Shown here: piece by piece, positions 15,775 through 23,728 of the stretch | Layout: every line of letters starts with the position of its first letter | Numbering within the stretch: position 1 is the stretch's first letter | Assembly: GCF_005116665.1 (NCBI RefSeq) | Contig: NZ_SWCJ01000001.1 | Coordinates: 124,001-188,000 of the forward strand | Length of the DNA: 64,000 nt | Direction: 5' to 3' | From: Ferrimonas aestuarii | Lineage (GTDB): Bacteria; Pseudomonadota; Gammaproteobacteria; Enterobacterales; Shewanellaceae | Notes under the pieces: generated by a model | Databases searched by the model: none | What the model was told of the DNA's origin: nothing | Seen by the model: the letters and a program-made list of their open reading frames with translations, nothing else | Translations under genes and position numbers: made by a program

Positions 15775-16068
15775 ATGGATAAAGGCAGTGGATTGAAAGC
15801 GGCGGTAACTGGTGTGTTGTCCGTTGGCGTATTAGCACTTTCCAGCCAAGCTCATGCGGTACCTGATCAACCCAAGGCATGGGAAAAATGTGCTGGAGTG
15901 GCGAAAAAGGGCATGAATGACTGCGGTGCTCTCGATGGCAGCCATGGTTGTGCAGGGCAGGCGAAAATGGACAACGACCCCAATGAGTGGGTGTACGTGC
16001 CTCAAGGCACCTGCAAAAAATTAGGAGGTAAGGTCGCTAAAGTGAAACCTGCAAAGGGCGCCGCTTAG
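15775..16068 (+). CDS. bufA: bufferin precursor BufA (DUF2282), copper-binding RiPP
   Basis: A 97-residue exported precursor. The Sec signal (residues 1-28) ends QAHA. The core has four Cys (39, 50, 59, 80) in the DUF2282 pattern: [37 protein letters not shown]. In characterised bufferins the MNIO enzyme BufB with BufC converts core cysteines to copper-chelating heterocycles, and the peptide stores copper in the periplasm. A Lys-rich tail ([12 protein letters not shown]) follows the last Cys. CTAGGAGC precedes the ATG by 7 nt. Its stop shares a base with the bufB GTG start, so the two are translationally coupled. Confidence 0.9.
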   Translation: MDKGSGLKAAVTGVLSVGVLALSSQAHAVPDQPKAWEKCAGVAKKGMNDCGALDGSHGCAGQAKMDNDPNEWVYVPQGTCKKLGGKVAKVKPAKGAA

Positions 16069-16892
16069 TGTTATCACTCTCATCGACTGCAGCGAGTTTT
16101 AGCGTTCGTGAAACTCACATGGGCGAACTCCTAGCGGAGGCGACGTCGTTGCCGTTTATTGAAGTGATGGCCGACAACTTTATGGCCCTACGTGGGCCAC
16201 ATTATTATCAGCTGCAGCAATTGGCGGAGCGTTACCCGGTTGTGTTGCACTGCGTCGGCCTCTCTCTAGGGGGAGCTGGGCCAACGGAGGAATACCTGAA
16301 ACGACTTACCCACATGGCCAATGAATTAAGCGCCATTGCCATCTCCGACCATTTGAGTGTCAGCACGATTGACGGCACAGACCTTCATGATCTACTCCCC
16401 ATTCGATATGACCATCGCACCTTAGAGCAGCTCGAGTCCCAGATACAGCGGGTGCAAACACAAACTCGGTTACCGCTGCTGCTGGAAAACATCTCTCGCT
16501 ATCTTGCTTATCGTGACGACCTCATCGACGAAGGGGAGATGTTGGCTGAGCTGAATCGGCGCACAGATGTCGGAATTTTGCTGGATATTAATAATCTGTA
16601 CGTTACCGCGCATAACCTTGATGACGACCCGCTGGTGCTGCTTAAGCACTTTCCCTTGCATGCAGTGGGTTACTGCCACCTTGCTGGGCATGAACGCCGA
16701 CAGGCGCTGCTAGTGGACACCCATGGCTGTCATGTTAGCGAAGCCGTGTGGCAGCTTTTTCAACAAGTGCTTAACAGTATGGGACCCAAACCCACCATTA
16801 TTGAATGGGATAACCAGATACCCCCTGTGGTGACCATGTTGCGAGAGAGTGCCATCGCCGAGCGCATTTTGCAGGAGGCTAATTATGGCTAA
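16068..16892 (+). CDS. bufB: MNIO family RiPP-modifying iron enzyme BufB (DUF692)
   Basis: A 274-residue multinuclear non-heme iron oxygenase that modifies cysteines of BufA. It is a TIM barrel with the family's ligand segments: HCVGLSLGG (61-69), SDHLS (93-97), LENIS (139-143), LLDINN (171-176), HLAGH (204-208), DTHG (217-220) and EWD (246-248). The start is a GTG sharing its first G with the bufA TAG stop. A 3' overlap of 8 nt with bufC completes a tight operon. Length and motifs are complete, so it should be active. Confidence 0.92.
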   Translation: MLSLSSTAASFSVRETHMGELLAEATSLPFIEVMADNFMALRGPHYYQLQQLAERYPVVLHCVGLSLGGAGPTEEYLKRLTHMANELSAIAISDHLSVSTIDGTDLHDLLPIRYDHRTLEQLESQIQRVQTQTRLPLLLENISRYLAYRDDLIDEGEMLAELNRRTDVGILLDINNLYVTAHNLDDDPLVLLKHFPLHAVGYCHLAGHERRQALLVDTHGCHVSEAVWQLFQQVLNSMGPKPTIIEWDNQIPPVVTMLRESAIAERILQEANYG

Positions 16893-17463
16893 CAGTCGTG
16901 ATCCGCTTAATTTTTATCAGCATCATGGGGTGTTGGGGTTTAAAGCAACGCTGGCTCCGATTGAGCAAGCGTTGGCAATTTATAGAACAAATCGGGTCGG
17001 CGCTTATATCACTGCGGTGTCGAATAGTTATCCTTGTTTTCGATTTTTAATTGGCGATAAATTATTTGAACAAATAGCTAGAAACTATGTCTTAGACTTT
17101 GAGTTTGCTAGAAACAGTTCGATGAAATTAGAAGATTGTGGCCTGAACTTATTATCGTGGCTGCAGGCTAAACCTCAATCGAAAGTGCTTTTGATGGACT
17201 TTCCATTCCTCGGGGCTTTACTTAGGTGGGAGTGGGGATGGCATTGTGCCCACCATACCCCCAAAGAGGTAGATCTGGATCACGCTGCTTGCTCCGAAAA
17301 ACGGTGCTATGTGGCATCTTCTTATGATATTCCTGAAATCTGGAAAGCCTTGATGTCACTGGCTCGTGGTGATGAGGTTGAGCTGGACGTCGTCAGTGGC
17401 AAGCAGAGGTTGTGGGTAATAGAATCCAAACCGAGATCGGTGCAATGGCAGCGATTGCGCTGA
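16885..17463 (+). CDS. bufC: BufC-like partner protein (DUF2063 family)
   Basis: A 192-residue protein whose N-terminal part (IEQALAIYRTNRVGAYITAVSNSYPCFRFLIGDKLFEQIARNYV) is the DUF2063 domain found in BufC, the peptide-recognition partner of BufB. GGAGG lies 5 nt before the ATG, inside the bufB end. The family is usually nearer 250 residues, and the C-terminal part here is short and diverged. The stretch 16980-17160 is more A/T-rich and uses rarer codons than bufB. Function is inferred from place and the N-terminal domain. Confidence 0.8.
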   Translation: MANSRDPLNFYQHHGVLGFKATLAPIEQALAIYRTNRVGAYITAVSNSYPCFRFLIGDKLFEQIARNYVLDFEFARNSSMKLEDCGLNLLSWLQAKPQSKVLLMDFPFLGALLRWEWGWHCAHHTPKEVDLDHAACSEKRCYVASSYDIPEIWKALMSLARGDEVELDVVSGKQRLWVIESKPRSVQWQRLR

Positions 17464-17604
17464 GTGAATTGTTTGAGTGAATAACATGGGAAAGTGTGAC
17501 GAAGATCAAGAATGTTTTTTCTTTTGAGGCGGAGATTATATTTCTTTGTTATTTATTAACTGAGTCATTTTTAACTTCACTACTGTTCTTAATGTACCTT
17601 TGTA

Positions 17605-17632
17605 CCAACTTATAAAGTTGGAACTCATTCCA
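17605..17632. promoter_or_regulatory. composite operator-like site upstream of ardA
   Basis: CCAACTT-ATA-AAGTTGG (17605-17621) overlaps TGGAACTCATTCCA (17619-17632). On the minus strand the first half reads AAGTTGGTAC, sharing AGTTGGTAC with the site before the second TetR gene (24515-24523). Confidence 0.4.
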
Positions 17633-17733
17633 GAAAATGATCCTATTAACCTAACTTCTTAAAATTTGCAGCCGAGCTTATTTTTTAGGAAAACCCCCTG
17701 GTTAAATGTGTTTAATGCCAATTTCTCCCGTTT

Positions 17734-17747
17734 TGGAATTGGTTCCA
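17734..17747. promoter_or_regulatory. second TGGAA-N4-TTCCA site upstream of ardA
   Basis: TGGAATTGGTTCCA, 46 bp before the ardA start. The arms are identical to those of the acuI-side palindrome and the other ardA site. Confidence 0.4.
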
Positions 17748-17793
17748 GATTTACACTTGCCATCAAGTTAATCACAACAAAGGTGAAAACCAG

Positions 17794-19311
17794 ATGAGCA
17801 AGGTAGATCTGTTAGGACGCCGTAATTTTATTAAAGGCTTAGGCGCCGCTAGCGTCGCCATGGCCACTCCAGCACTGGCTTCTTCTGTTAGCGCAAACGA
17901 AGTTAAATGGGATGAGACTGTTGAAATCGCCATTATTGGTTCCGGTTTTGCTGGTCTGGCAGCTGGTATCGAAGCAACTCGCAAAGGTTGCAAATCTGTA
18001 ACCATCTTTGAAAAGATGCCAGTGTTTGGTGGTAACTCCGCTATCAACGGTGGCCTGTTTGCTGCACCTGGTACTCCAATGCAGAAGAAAGAAGGTGTGG
18101 ACGACTCTGTAGAGCGTATGGTGTCCGACCAGCTGAAGTCTGGCCGTGGCATTGCTGATGAAGAGCTGTTGCGTCACGTTGCTTCTCACGCTAACGAAGC
18201 GTTGCAATTGACCATGGATGCTGGTGCTGAATTCCACCCTTACCTACAGCAATTGGGCGGTCACTCCGTTCCTCGTACTTACCAAACTACCGTAAGCTGT
18301 GGTGCTGGTATCACTCAGCCGCTGCTGAAAGAGTGTCGTAAGCTGGGCGTTGGTACGGTAAGCCGCGCTAAGTTCGAAGGCTTTGTGCTTGACGATAACG
18401 GTAAAGTAGTGGGTGCTAAGATCCGCACTGGTTACTACTTCGGTGAAGAAGGCAAAGGTAAACTGATCTACGTTAAAGCGACTCGCGGCGTGATCATGGC
18501 TACCGGCGGCTTTGGTCAGAACATCGATCTTCGTATGGCTCAGGATCCTACTTTGACCGCAGAAGTTGGTTGTACCAACGCCAAAGGTGCGACCGGTGAA
18601 GGTATGTTCGAAATGTTCCGTCTGGGCGCAATTCCTGTACACCTAGCTCACATTCAGTCTGGTCCATGGGCGTCTCCAGATGAAGGTGGCTTCGGTTACG
18701 TATCTAACTACTCCATCTTTAACTTCCCACACTCTATTGCGATCAACCGCATGACTGGTAAGCGTTTCATGAACGAAATCGCTGACCGTAAGACTCGTGC
18801 TGACGCTGAGCTGAACTGCCGTGATGCGCAGGGCAACCCGCTGCCACCAATCATGATCACCAGCTACGAGCATGCGAAAGAGCACCCTAACTGCAAGAAA
18901 GTACTGAAGTACAACGTAGGCTGGAAATTCGATTCTGTTGAAGAGCTGGCTAAGCACTTCGACGTACCTCTGAAAGAGCTGAAAGCTCAGATCGAAGAGT
19001 ACAACGGCTACGTTAAGTCCGGTAACGACGAGCAGTTCGGTAAGAACATGGGTAAAGCCAAAGGCAAATACATCAAAGCACCATTCACCGTGGTACGCCT
19101 GTGGCCGAAAGTGCACTACTGCCAAGGTGGTGTTCAGGTGACTAAAGAAGCTCGCGTAAAAGACAGCTTCACTGGTCAGCCAATTGAAGGCCTGTTCGCT
19201 GCTGGCGAAGTGTGCGGTGGTATCCATGGCGTGAGCCGTTTGGGTAGCTGCTCTATCCCTGAGTGTATGGTGATGGGCATGACTGCTGCACGCACCATCA
19301 TGGGCGCCTAA
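17794..19311 (+). CDS. ardA: periplasmic FAD reductase subunit, probable acrylate reductase ArdA
   Basis: A 505-residue flavoprotein of the fumarate reductase/flavocytochrome c group, exported by Tat (RR at 9-10 in GRRNFIKGLG). The FAD-binding GSGFAGLAAG is at 49-58 and ATGGFG near 236-241. Residues equivalent to the fumarate reductase active site are H441 (KVHYCQGG), R482 (HGVSRLGS) and R332 (NEIADRKTR). The usual second substrate His region reads HIQSGPW, so fumarate is unlikely to be the substrate. The neighbours are a tetraheme cytochrome and the DMSP lyase DddY. ArdAB of Shewanella woodyi reduces acrylate, and I infer the same here; methacrylate, urocanate or another enoate remains possible. 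Codons are strongly biased, as in highly expressed genes. Confidence 0.82.
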   Translation: MSKVDLLGRRNFIKGLGAASVAMATPALASSVSANEVKWDETVEIAIIGSGFAGLAAGIEATRKGCKSVTIFEKMPVFGGNSAINGGLFAAPGTPMQKKEGVDDSVERMVSDQLKSGRGIADEELLRHVASHANEALQLTMDAGAEFHPYLQQLGGHSVPRTYQTTVSCGAGITQPLLKECRKLGVGTVSRAKFEGFVLDDNGKVVGAKIRTGYYFGEEGKGKLIYVKATRGVIMATGGFGQNIDLRMAQDPTLTAEVGCTNAKGATGEGMFEMFRLGAIPVHLAHIQSGPWASPDEGGFGYVSNYSIFNFPHSIAINRMTGKRFMNEIADRKTRADAELNCRDAQGNPLPPIMITSYEHAKEHPNCKKVLKYNVGWKFDSVEELAKHFDVPLKELKAQIEEYNGYVKSGNDEQFGKNMGKAKGKYIKAPFTVVRLWPKVHYCQGGVQVTKEARVKDSFTGQPIEGLFAAGEVCGGIHGVSRLGSCSIPECMVMGMTAARTIMGA

Positions 19312-19337
19312 GTCTTAGATCGATTTTAGAGGATACA

Positions 19338-19727
19338 ATGATGAACAAATTTATGACTCTGGCTGCAGCTATGATGCTGACCTTCGGTGCTCAAGCCGCT
19401 GATCTGCAGCCTGGTGACAGCATGACCAAAATGGGTGCTAAGCACGGCCGTGTATACCACGAAATGAACTACGACGATGGCTGTAAGTCTTGTCACGACC
19501 AAGGTATGCGCAAGCGTCCTTCTGACACTGCTTGTCTTGAGTGTCACGATCGCGATGATTTGGCTGAAGCGACTGCCCGTGAAGGTGATGAAGTGTGGCA
19601 GAACCCACACAACAACCTGCACTACGGAAAAGAGGTACCGTGTATTGAATGTCACGGCGAACATCAAGCTAAGCGCCCTCTTTGCCTAGATTGTCACACT
19701 TTTAAGTTTGATAAGCATAAACAATAA
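19338..19727 (+). CDS. ardB: periplasmic tetraheme cytochrome c, electron donor subunit ArdB
   Basis: A 129-residue exported cytochrome with a signal peptide ending GAQA (17-20). Its four c-type haem motifs are CKSCH (49-53), CLECH (66-70), CIECH (102-106) and CLDCH (116-120). It corresponds to the haem domain that is fused to the flavin domain in Shewanella FccA but is separate here. It would carry electrons from a CymA-like quinol dehydrogenase to ArdA. AGAGGA precedes two consecutive ATG codons, and I use the first. It lies 26 bp after ardA in one operon. Confidence 0.92.
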   Translation: MMNKFMTLAAAMMLTFGAQAADLQPGDSMTKMGAKHGRVYHEMNYDDGCKSCHDQGMRKRPSDTACLECHDRDDLAEATAREGDEVWQNPHNNLHYGKEVPCIECHGEHQAKRPLCLDCHTFKFDKHKQ

Positions 19728-19764
19728 ACAAGACACAGCTTAAATAACTTAAAATAAATTTCTA

Positions 19765-19813
19765 GAGTTGGGTGGGTAGTTCTCCGAATTAACCTTCCCA
19801 CCCAACTCATTTT
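19765..19813 (+). terminator. strong hairpin between ardB and dddY
   Basis: GAGTTGGGTGGG (19765-19776) pairs with CCCACCCAACTC (19797-19808), followed by ATTTTAT. Twelve base pairs but a short T tract. Only 56 bp separate it from the dddY start, so readthrough or a promoter within the hairpin region would be needed for dddY. Confidence 0.65.
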
Positions 19814-19864
19814 ATATTCTTAAATTTCCAGTATGATTTAAGAACTGTTGTAGGAATGATGATA

Positions 19865-21121
19865 ATGAAAAAAGCACTACTATTTGCAAGCCTATTCGCT
19901 GCTAATAACGCCATGGCGATTGAGATTCCTGATTTTCTTGATAAAAAGGAAATTGAAAACGCCACCTTTAAATGTCTGACTGAAGAGCAGAAATATTCTG
20001 CAGCAGATCAAAAATACGTTGATATTTTGTGGCAAGAGACCCTGAAATATCTTGAAGGTTACGCGGTTGCATTGAGTACCTCTGATGGTAACTGCCGCAA
20101 CTCTGACCTGACCATGTACCAAACCAACACCCATGACCTGAAAGGTCCTCAGTACATGTGCATCATGGACCGTCGCGACATGAAGCTGATGGTTAAGCAC
20201 ATCTACTCTGTATTGGCCAACCCTGATGAAGCGAAACAGTGCTTCGGTGCTCGTGAAGACGTAAACTGGATCTACAGCCCAGGCGGTGAGTTAGAAGCCA
20301 AGTCTCCAGTAGCTAAGTGGTTGAACCGTACCACTTTTGAAGAGTTCTTCGAGAAAAACGTAACCAACGAAGAAGTTAAGAAGTACGGTCGTGAATACAC
20401 CAAGAACTTCTACAAGATGGTAACCGGTGACGACATCAAACTGCCTGATGCTTTCCCATTCGATGTCAGTGCAAACTCTCTGCCTAACCTGTGGGCGTCT
20501 GTGGGCTGGTTCCCAATGTACGCAGAAGAGAGCGAGCGTAACAAGCGTAACTTCGAAAAGACCCGTGGTAACTACGCTTACGCTGAAGTATTTGGTCACT
20601 GGGGCCTGCTGCGAATTGATGAAATTAGCGGCGAGAAAGTGGGCGCCGAAGTGGGTATGGTGACTCAGCGCGTAGATTCCTTCTATCCTTACCACAACCA
20701 CGCTATCTCTGAAATCTACTACACCATGCGTGAGCCTGCGTGTACTGATGAGTTCAAGAACTTTGCGGTTCGTGAAGACAGCCCTCTAGTGAAAACCATC
20801 AGCGAAACCGACACCGTTCGTGAAGTGGAATTCGATGCTGGTATGGCTAACGAAGAGTGGTTCTGGGCCAACACCTCTCCAGAGAAAGATGACCTGGCGT
20901 ACTTCCACCAGAACACCATCCACGCATTCCAGTACAACGGTGCAGAGTGCCACGCTAAGCCAGAAGAGAAAGCCATCGTAACCGTATGGGCTCGCTCTAA
21001 TGCTAACGACAAGCGTAACGACTACGGCACCACCTTGCTGTGTGAGTCTGCAGACCGCCCTAACACCCCAGCAATGCGCGGCGAAAAAATTCGCTGTGAC
21101 CTGACTAAGCTCAAGTACTAA
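19865..21121 (+). CDS. dddY: periplasmic DMSP lyase DddY
   Basis: DddY splits dimethylsulfoniopropionate into dimethyl sulfide and acrylate in the periplasm. The 418-residue protein has a signal peptide (MKKALLFASLFAANNAMA) and a cupin core with the metal and catalytic set HNHAISEIYY: H277, H279, E283, Y285/Y286, and H353 in FHQNTIHAF, numbered from this start. This spacing matches DddY, with its long helical N-terminal part. AGGA stands 9 nt before the chosen ATG; two ATGs lie just upstream. Beside an enoate reductase, the product acrylate would be used as an electron acceptor. Codon bias is strong, as in ardA. Confidence 0.9.
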   Translation: MKKALLFASLFAANNAMAIEIPDFLDKKEIENATFKCLTEEQKYSAADQKYVDILWQETLKYLEGYAVALSTSDGNCRNSDLTMYQTNTHDLKGPQYMCIMDRRDMKLMVKHIYSVLANPDEAKQCFGAREDVNWIYSPGGELEAKSPVAKWLNRTTFEEFFEKNVTNEEVKKYGREYTKNFYKMVTGDDIKLPDAFPFDVSANSLPNLWASVGWFPMYAEESERNKRNFEKTRGNYAYAEVFGHWGLLRIDEISGEKVGAEVGMVTQRVDSFYPYHNHAISEIYYTMREPACTDEFKNFAVREDSPLVKTISETDTVREVEFDAGMANEEWFWANTSPEKDDLAYFHQNTIHAFQYNGAECHAKPEEKAIVTVWARSNANDKRNDYGTTLLCESADRPNTPAMRGEKIRCDLTKLKY

Positions 21122-21130
21122 GTCAGATTA

Positions 21131-21160
21131 TTGCCTGCGAAGTGAATGCTTCGCAGGCAA
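21131..21160 (+). terminator. hairpin between dddY and the porin gene
   Basis: TTGCCTGCGAAG pairs with CTTCGCAGGCAA over 12 bp with a TGAATG loop, followed by TTAAAAAT. The T tract is poor, so it may protect the 3' end of the dddY message or give partial termination before the porin gene. Confidence 0.6.
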
Positions 21161-21288
21161 TTAAAAATACCCATTACCAAAGCAAGTAATAGTTATTTTT
21201 AAATTAAACATTTATCAACTCTCTCTCTAAAAAGAAAATTATTAAGCCCTTGTCAATCCTATTGGCAAAATCTCTATTAAAGGAACGA

Positions 21289-22386
21289 ATGATGAAACTC
21301 ATGAAACTAACTACTTTAGCGGCACTATGCCAAATGGCTTTAGTTCCGGTAACTCACGCAGCTGTAAATGGCGACCTGTCTTTAGGTGGTTTTGTTCGCG
21401 CTAACTATAGCTTGGTTGATTACAGCGACTCTTCTAAAGATAAAAGCGGTGATGCCTCTTTTGATGCAATGAGCCTAACTTTTGATGGCAAAATTGATGG
21501 CATCGGTATTAGCGTTGATTACCGTTTTGCTAGCGGCTTTAACTACATCAAGCGTGGCTACGGCTACTACGATTTCAACGACAACACCCAACTTCAGGTA
21601 GGTATTGTTAAAGTACCTTTCGGTAAAGAAGGCTTCCTGTCTAACAGCTACTGGTTCAGCACCAACTACTACCTTGGCTTCGAAGACAACTACGACACCG
21701 GTGCGAAACTGGTGTGGAACAAAGATAACTGGCACCTGGATTTTGCCTTCATCAAAGGCGCCGAGTACGGTAGCGACACCAACGAGCGTTACGGCGCTGA
21801 CATCATCGGTGCTCATGAAGAGATGAACCAAGTGAACGCTCGTGCGGTATACACCATCCCAATGAGCGAAGGTCATCTGAAACTGGGTGCGTCCGTAGAA
21901 GCAGGCCAACTGTACTTCAAAGATGCCGATTCTCAGTTTGATGGCGATGACGATAGCCGTTACGCCTACGCTGCCCACGCTGATCTGCAGTGGGGCGCTT
22001 GGAACCTGCAAGCTCAGGTAACCAACTACAAATACAACACCGTTGATGGTGGCGACACCCTGACTGTGGGTGTGGTTGGTGGTACCTACGATATCGCTGC
22101 AGAAGCGACTGGCTACAACTTCAACATCGCCCGTGCATTCGACATGGGTTGGGGCACCATCACTGTGTACAACGACTACGGTCTGGTTTCTCCAGAAGGT
22201 GACGGCCAAGACGACTCCATGCAGAACGTGACTGGTGTGAGCATCTCTCGCGGTCCTATCTTTACCTACATCGACTACATCATCGGCGACAACATGACCT
22301 TCGCCGGTGGCCCAGGTGTTGGTTTGGATAACGACAACACTGACAACGAGAGCCGTTTGAACATCAACTTTGGTTTCTACTTCTAA
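21289..22386 (+). CDS. outer-membrane porin of the DMSP/acrylate locus
   Basis: A 365-residue beta-barrel protein with signal peptide (MMKLMKLTTLAALCQMALVPVTHA), aromatic-rich amphipathic strands and a C-terminal Phe (NFGFYF) for BAM recognition. It resembles the phosphate-selective porin O/P type (LQVGIVKVPFGKEGF). It follows dddY in the same direction with similarly strong codon bias, so import of DMSP or a similar osmolyte is inferred. AAAGGAA precedes two adjacent ATG codons (21289, 21292); an upstream in-frame start at 21250 has no ribosome site. Confidence 0.85.
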   Translation: MMKLMKLTTLAALCQMALVPVTHAAVNGDLSLGGFVRANYSLVDYSDSSKDKSGDASFDAMSLTFDGKIDGIGISVDYRFASGFNYIKRGYGYYDFNDNTQLQVGIVKVPFGKEGFLSNSYWFSTNYYLGFEDNYDTGAKLVWNKDNWHLDFAFIKGAEYGSDTNERYGADIIGAHEEMNQVNARAVYTIPMSEGHLKLGASVEAGQLYFKDADSQFDGDDDSRYAYAAHADLQWGAWNLQAQVTNYKYNTVDGGDTLTVGVVGGTYDIAAEATGYNFNIARAFDMGWGTITVYNDYGLVSPEGDGQDDSMQNVTGVSISRGPIFTYIDYIIGDNMTFAGGPGVGLDNDNTDNESRLNINFGFYF

Positions 22387-22394
22387 TGAGTATT

Positions 22395-22423
22395 GGGGAG
22401 GCTCTGCCGCTCCCCATTTTTAT
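22395..22423 (+). terminator. terminator of the porin gene
   Basis: GGGGAG-GCTCTGCCG-CTCCCC followed by ATTTTTAT, 9 nt past the stop. A second hairpin, GAGGTCAGCA/TGCTGACCTC, lies at 22426-22453. The rest of the 370-bp gap to the LysR gene shows no gene. Confidence 0.8.
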
Positions 22424-22708
22424 CGAGGTCAGCATTGTGTCTGCTGACCTCGACGTTTCATTGTCTACCCGATTTCAGGTACTTCATTCACTGACAACTT
22501 AAAAGATTCTCAGCGGTTCTTCGAGCGTTAGTCACGCTTATATGAGAGTCTATTGATGCGCTAGGTTTTGGTTGCGTTTCATCATCATCATTTCCCTGCA
22601 ACGCGAAATTTGAAGTACCTGCCTTTTCCCTCTTCCTCTACCTACACGTGTTTCCACGTAGTGATCAGCCATGAATACCAATTTCTACATTACTGGGGTG
22701 GGATTGGG

Positions 22709-22738
22709 CACAAAAAAAGCCACCTTGCGGTGGCTTTA
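22709..22738 (-). terminator. terminator of the LysR gene
   Basis: On the minus strand AAAGCCACC-GCAA-GGTGGCTTT is followed by TTTTG, 16 nt past the LysR stop. Confidence 0.85.
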
Positions 22739-22754
22739 TTGCATCTGTCTGCCT

Positions 22755-23618
22755 CTATTCTAGTGGGTGCACCATCTTATTGAGGTTGGCTTTGAGTAGG
22801 CTACGAAGCTGCTCCAACAGCTCAGAATTAGAGTTGGGGTTAACGTAGTAAGACTCGTTAAACATCGGCAATTTGGGCAGTTTGTGCTCCACCGGATCCA
22901 GAATCTGCATCTTGTCGCTGACGCGGAACTCTGCAATAGGGGCAATAACCAGATCATCTTCTACCGCCATGCACATTGCTTGAGGCGAAGGTGTAGACAA
23001 CAACAGGTTGATGGGGCGCATCGATACGTTGTGATTGGCAAATACCTGGGCTCGGATAGGGCAGTTTTCTGGGTACAGCGCCATTGGGATGGAGTCACGC
23101 TTGAAGGCGTTACCATTTTTGGCCGCGGCCCAAACGAAGCGACGTTCAAACAGCAGTTCACCATGGGGCTGAGGATGCCAGTGAGTGGCGATGATGGCAT
23201 CGAACTCACCATTATTTAGACGCTTGTAAAGGTTGCCTGATACGTCAGTGTCGATGGCTAGCTGGATATTGGTGAATTCACGGATGAACTCAACCAAGCC
23301 ACTTTGCAGGTACCATTTTACGTAGTCGGTGGGCACCCCGAGGCGCAGAACCTGCTTGGTCTCCTCTTTGAGGTCATCCAAGGCTTGCACATTGAGCTGC
23401 ACCATCTTGTAGGCGTAGTTCAACAACTTTTCACCCGCTTCCGTCAGCGTGGCACCACGATTGTCGCGAACCAATAGGGTTTGACCCACGCTTTCCTCAA
23501 GCTTTTTGATCTGTAAGCTCAAGGCGGACTGGGTGCGACAGATACGCTCTGCTGCTTTGGAGAGGTTTCCAGTTTCGGCAACGGCGATAAAACTTTCGAG
23601 CAGTTCAACTTTTAGCAT
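22755..23618 (-). CDS. LysR-family regulator, candidate controller of the ard-ddd locus
   Basis: A 287-residue LysR protein with N-terminal HTH (LLESFIAVAETGNLSKAAERICRTQSALSLQIKKLEESVG) and a substrate-binding domain starting LRLGVPTDY. It is convergent with the porin gene and divergent from the first TetR gene. LysR regulators are common beside DMSP lyase genes and often sense acrylate or its hydroxylated product, so control of dddY/ard is a reasonable inference. The 110-bp region shared with the TetR gene holds an inverted repeat at 23675-23689. Confidence 0.88.
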   Translation of the reverse strand: MLKVELLESFIAVAETGNLSKAAERICRTQSALSLQIKKLEESVGQTLLVRDNRGATLTEAGEKLLNYAYKMVQLNVQALDDLKEETKQVLRLGVPTDYVKWYLQSGLVEFIREFTNIQLAIDTDVSGNLYKRLNNGEFDAIIATHWHPQPHGELLFERRFVWAAAKNGNAFKRDSIPMALYPENCPIRAQVFANHNVSMRPINLLLSTPSPQAMCMAVEDDLVIAPIAEFRVSDKMQILDPVEHKLPKLPMFNESYYVNPNSNSELLEQLRSLLKANLNKMVHPLE

Positions 23619-23650
23619 GGGCTATTGGATTTAGTAATGATGCTCTGATT

Positions 23651-23689
23651 ATTACTCAATATTCACCTAGACCCTAGGTTGGTAACCTA
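23651..23689 (+). promoter_or_regulatory. promoter/operator region of TetR gene 1, shared with LysR
   Basis: It contains ATTACTCAATATTCA (23651-23665) and the inverted repeat TAGGTT-GGT-AACCTA (23675-23689). TetR gene 2 has ATTACTCAATTTTCA and GAGTTGGTACTC, with exactly the same 28-bp offset between ATTACT and TTGGTA, so the whole promoter was duplicated with the gene and conserved. Confidence 0.5.
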
Positions 23690-23728
23690 AGAGTGTGAGT
23701 TACAACCGTGAATATATCGGAGTTAATC

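Larger units (their letters stand above)
17464..17793. other. ardA upstream regulatory region
   Basis: 330 bp of A/T-rich DNA between bufC and ardA. It carries two TGGAA-N4-TTCCA palindromes 115 bp apart, and an inverted repeat CCAACTT-ATA-AAGTTGG (17605-17621) that touches the first of them. No open frame was supported. The size and the motif density fit a strongly controlled promoter for the downstream respiratory genes. Confidence 0.6.

Noticed and set aside
17839..19227. Long minus-strand open frames (132, 132 and 194 codons) inside ardA, and similar ones in ardB, dddY and the porin gene.
   Set aside because: They are shadows caused by the strong codon bias of highly expressed genes. They lack ribosome sites and family-like sequence.
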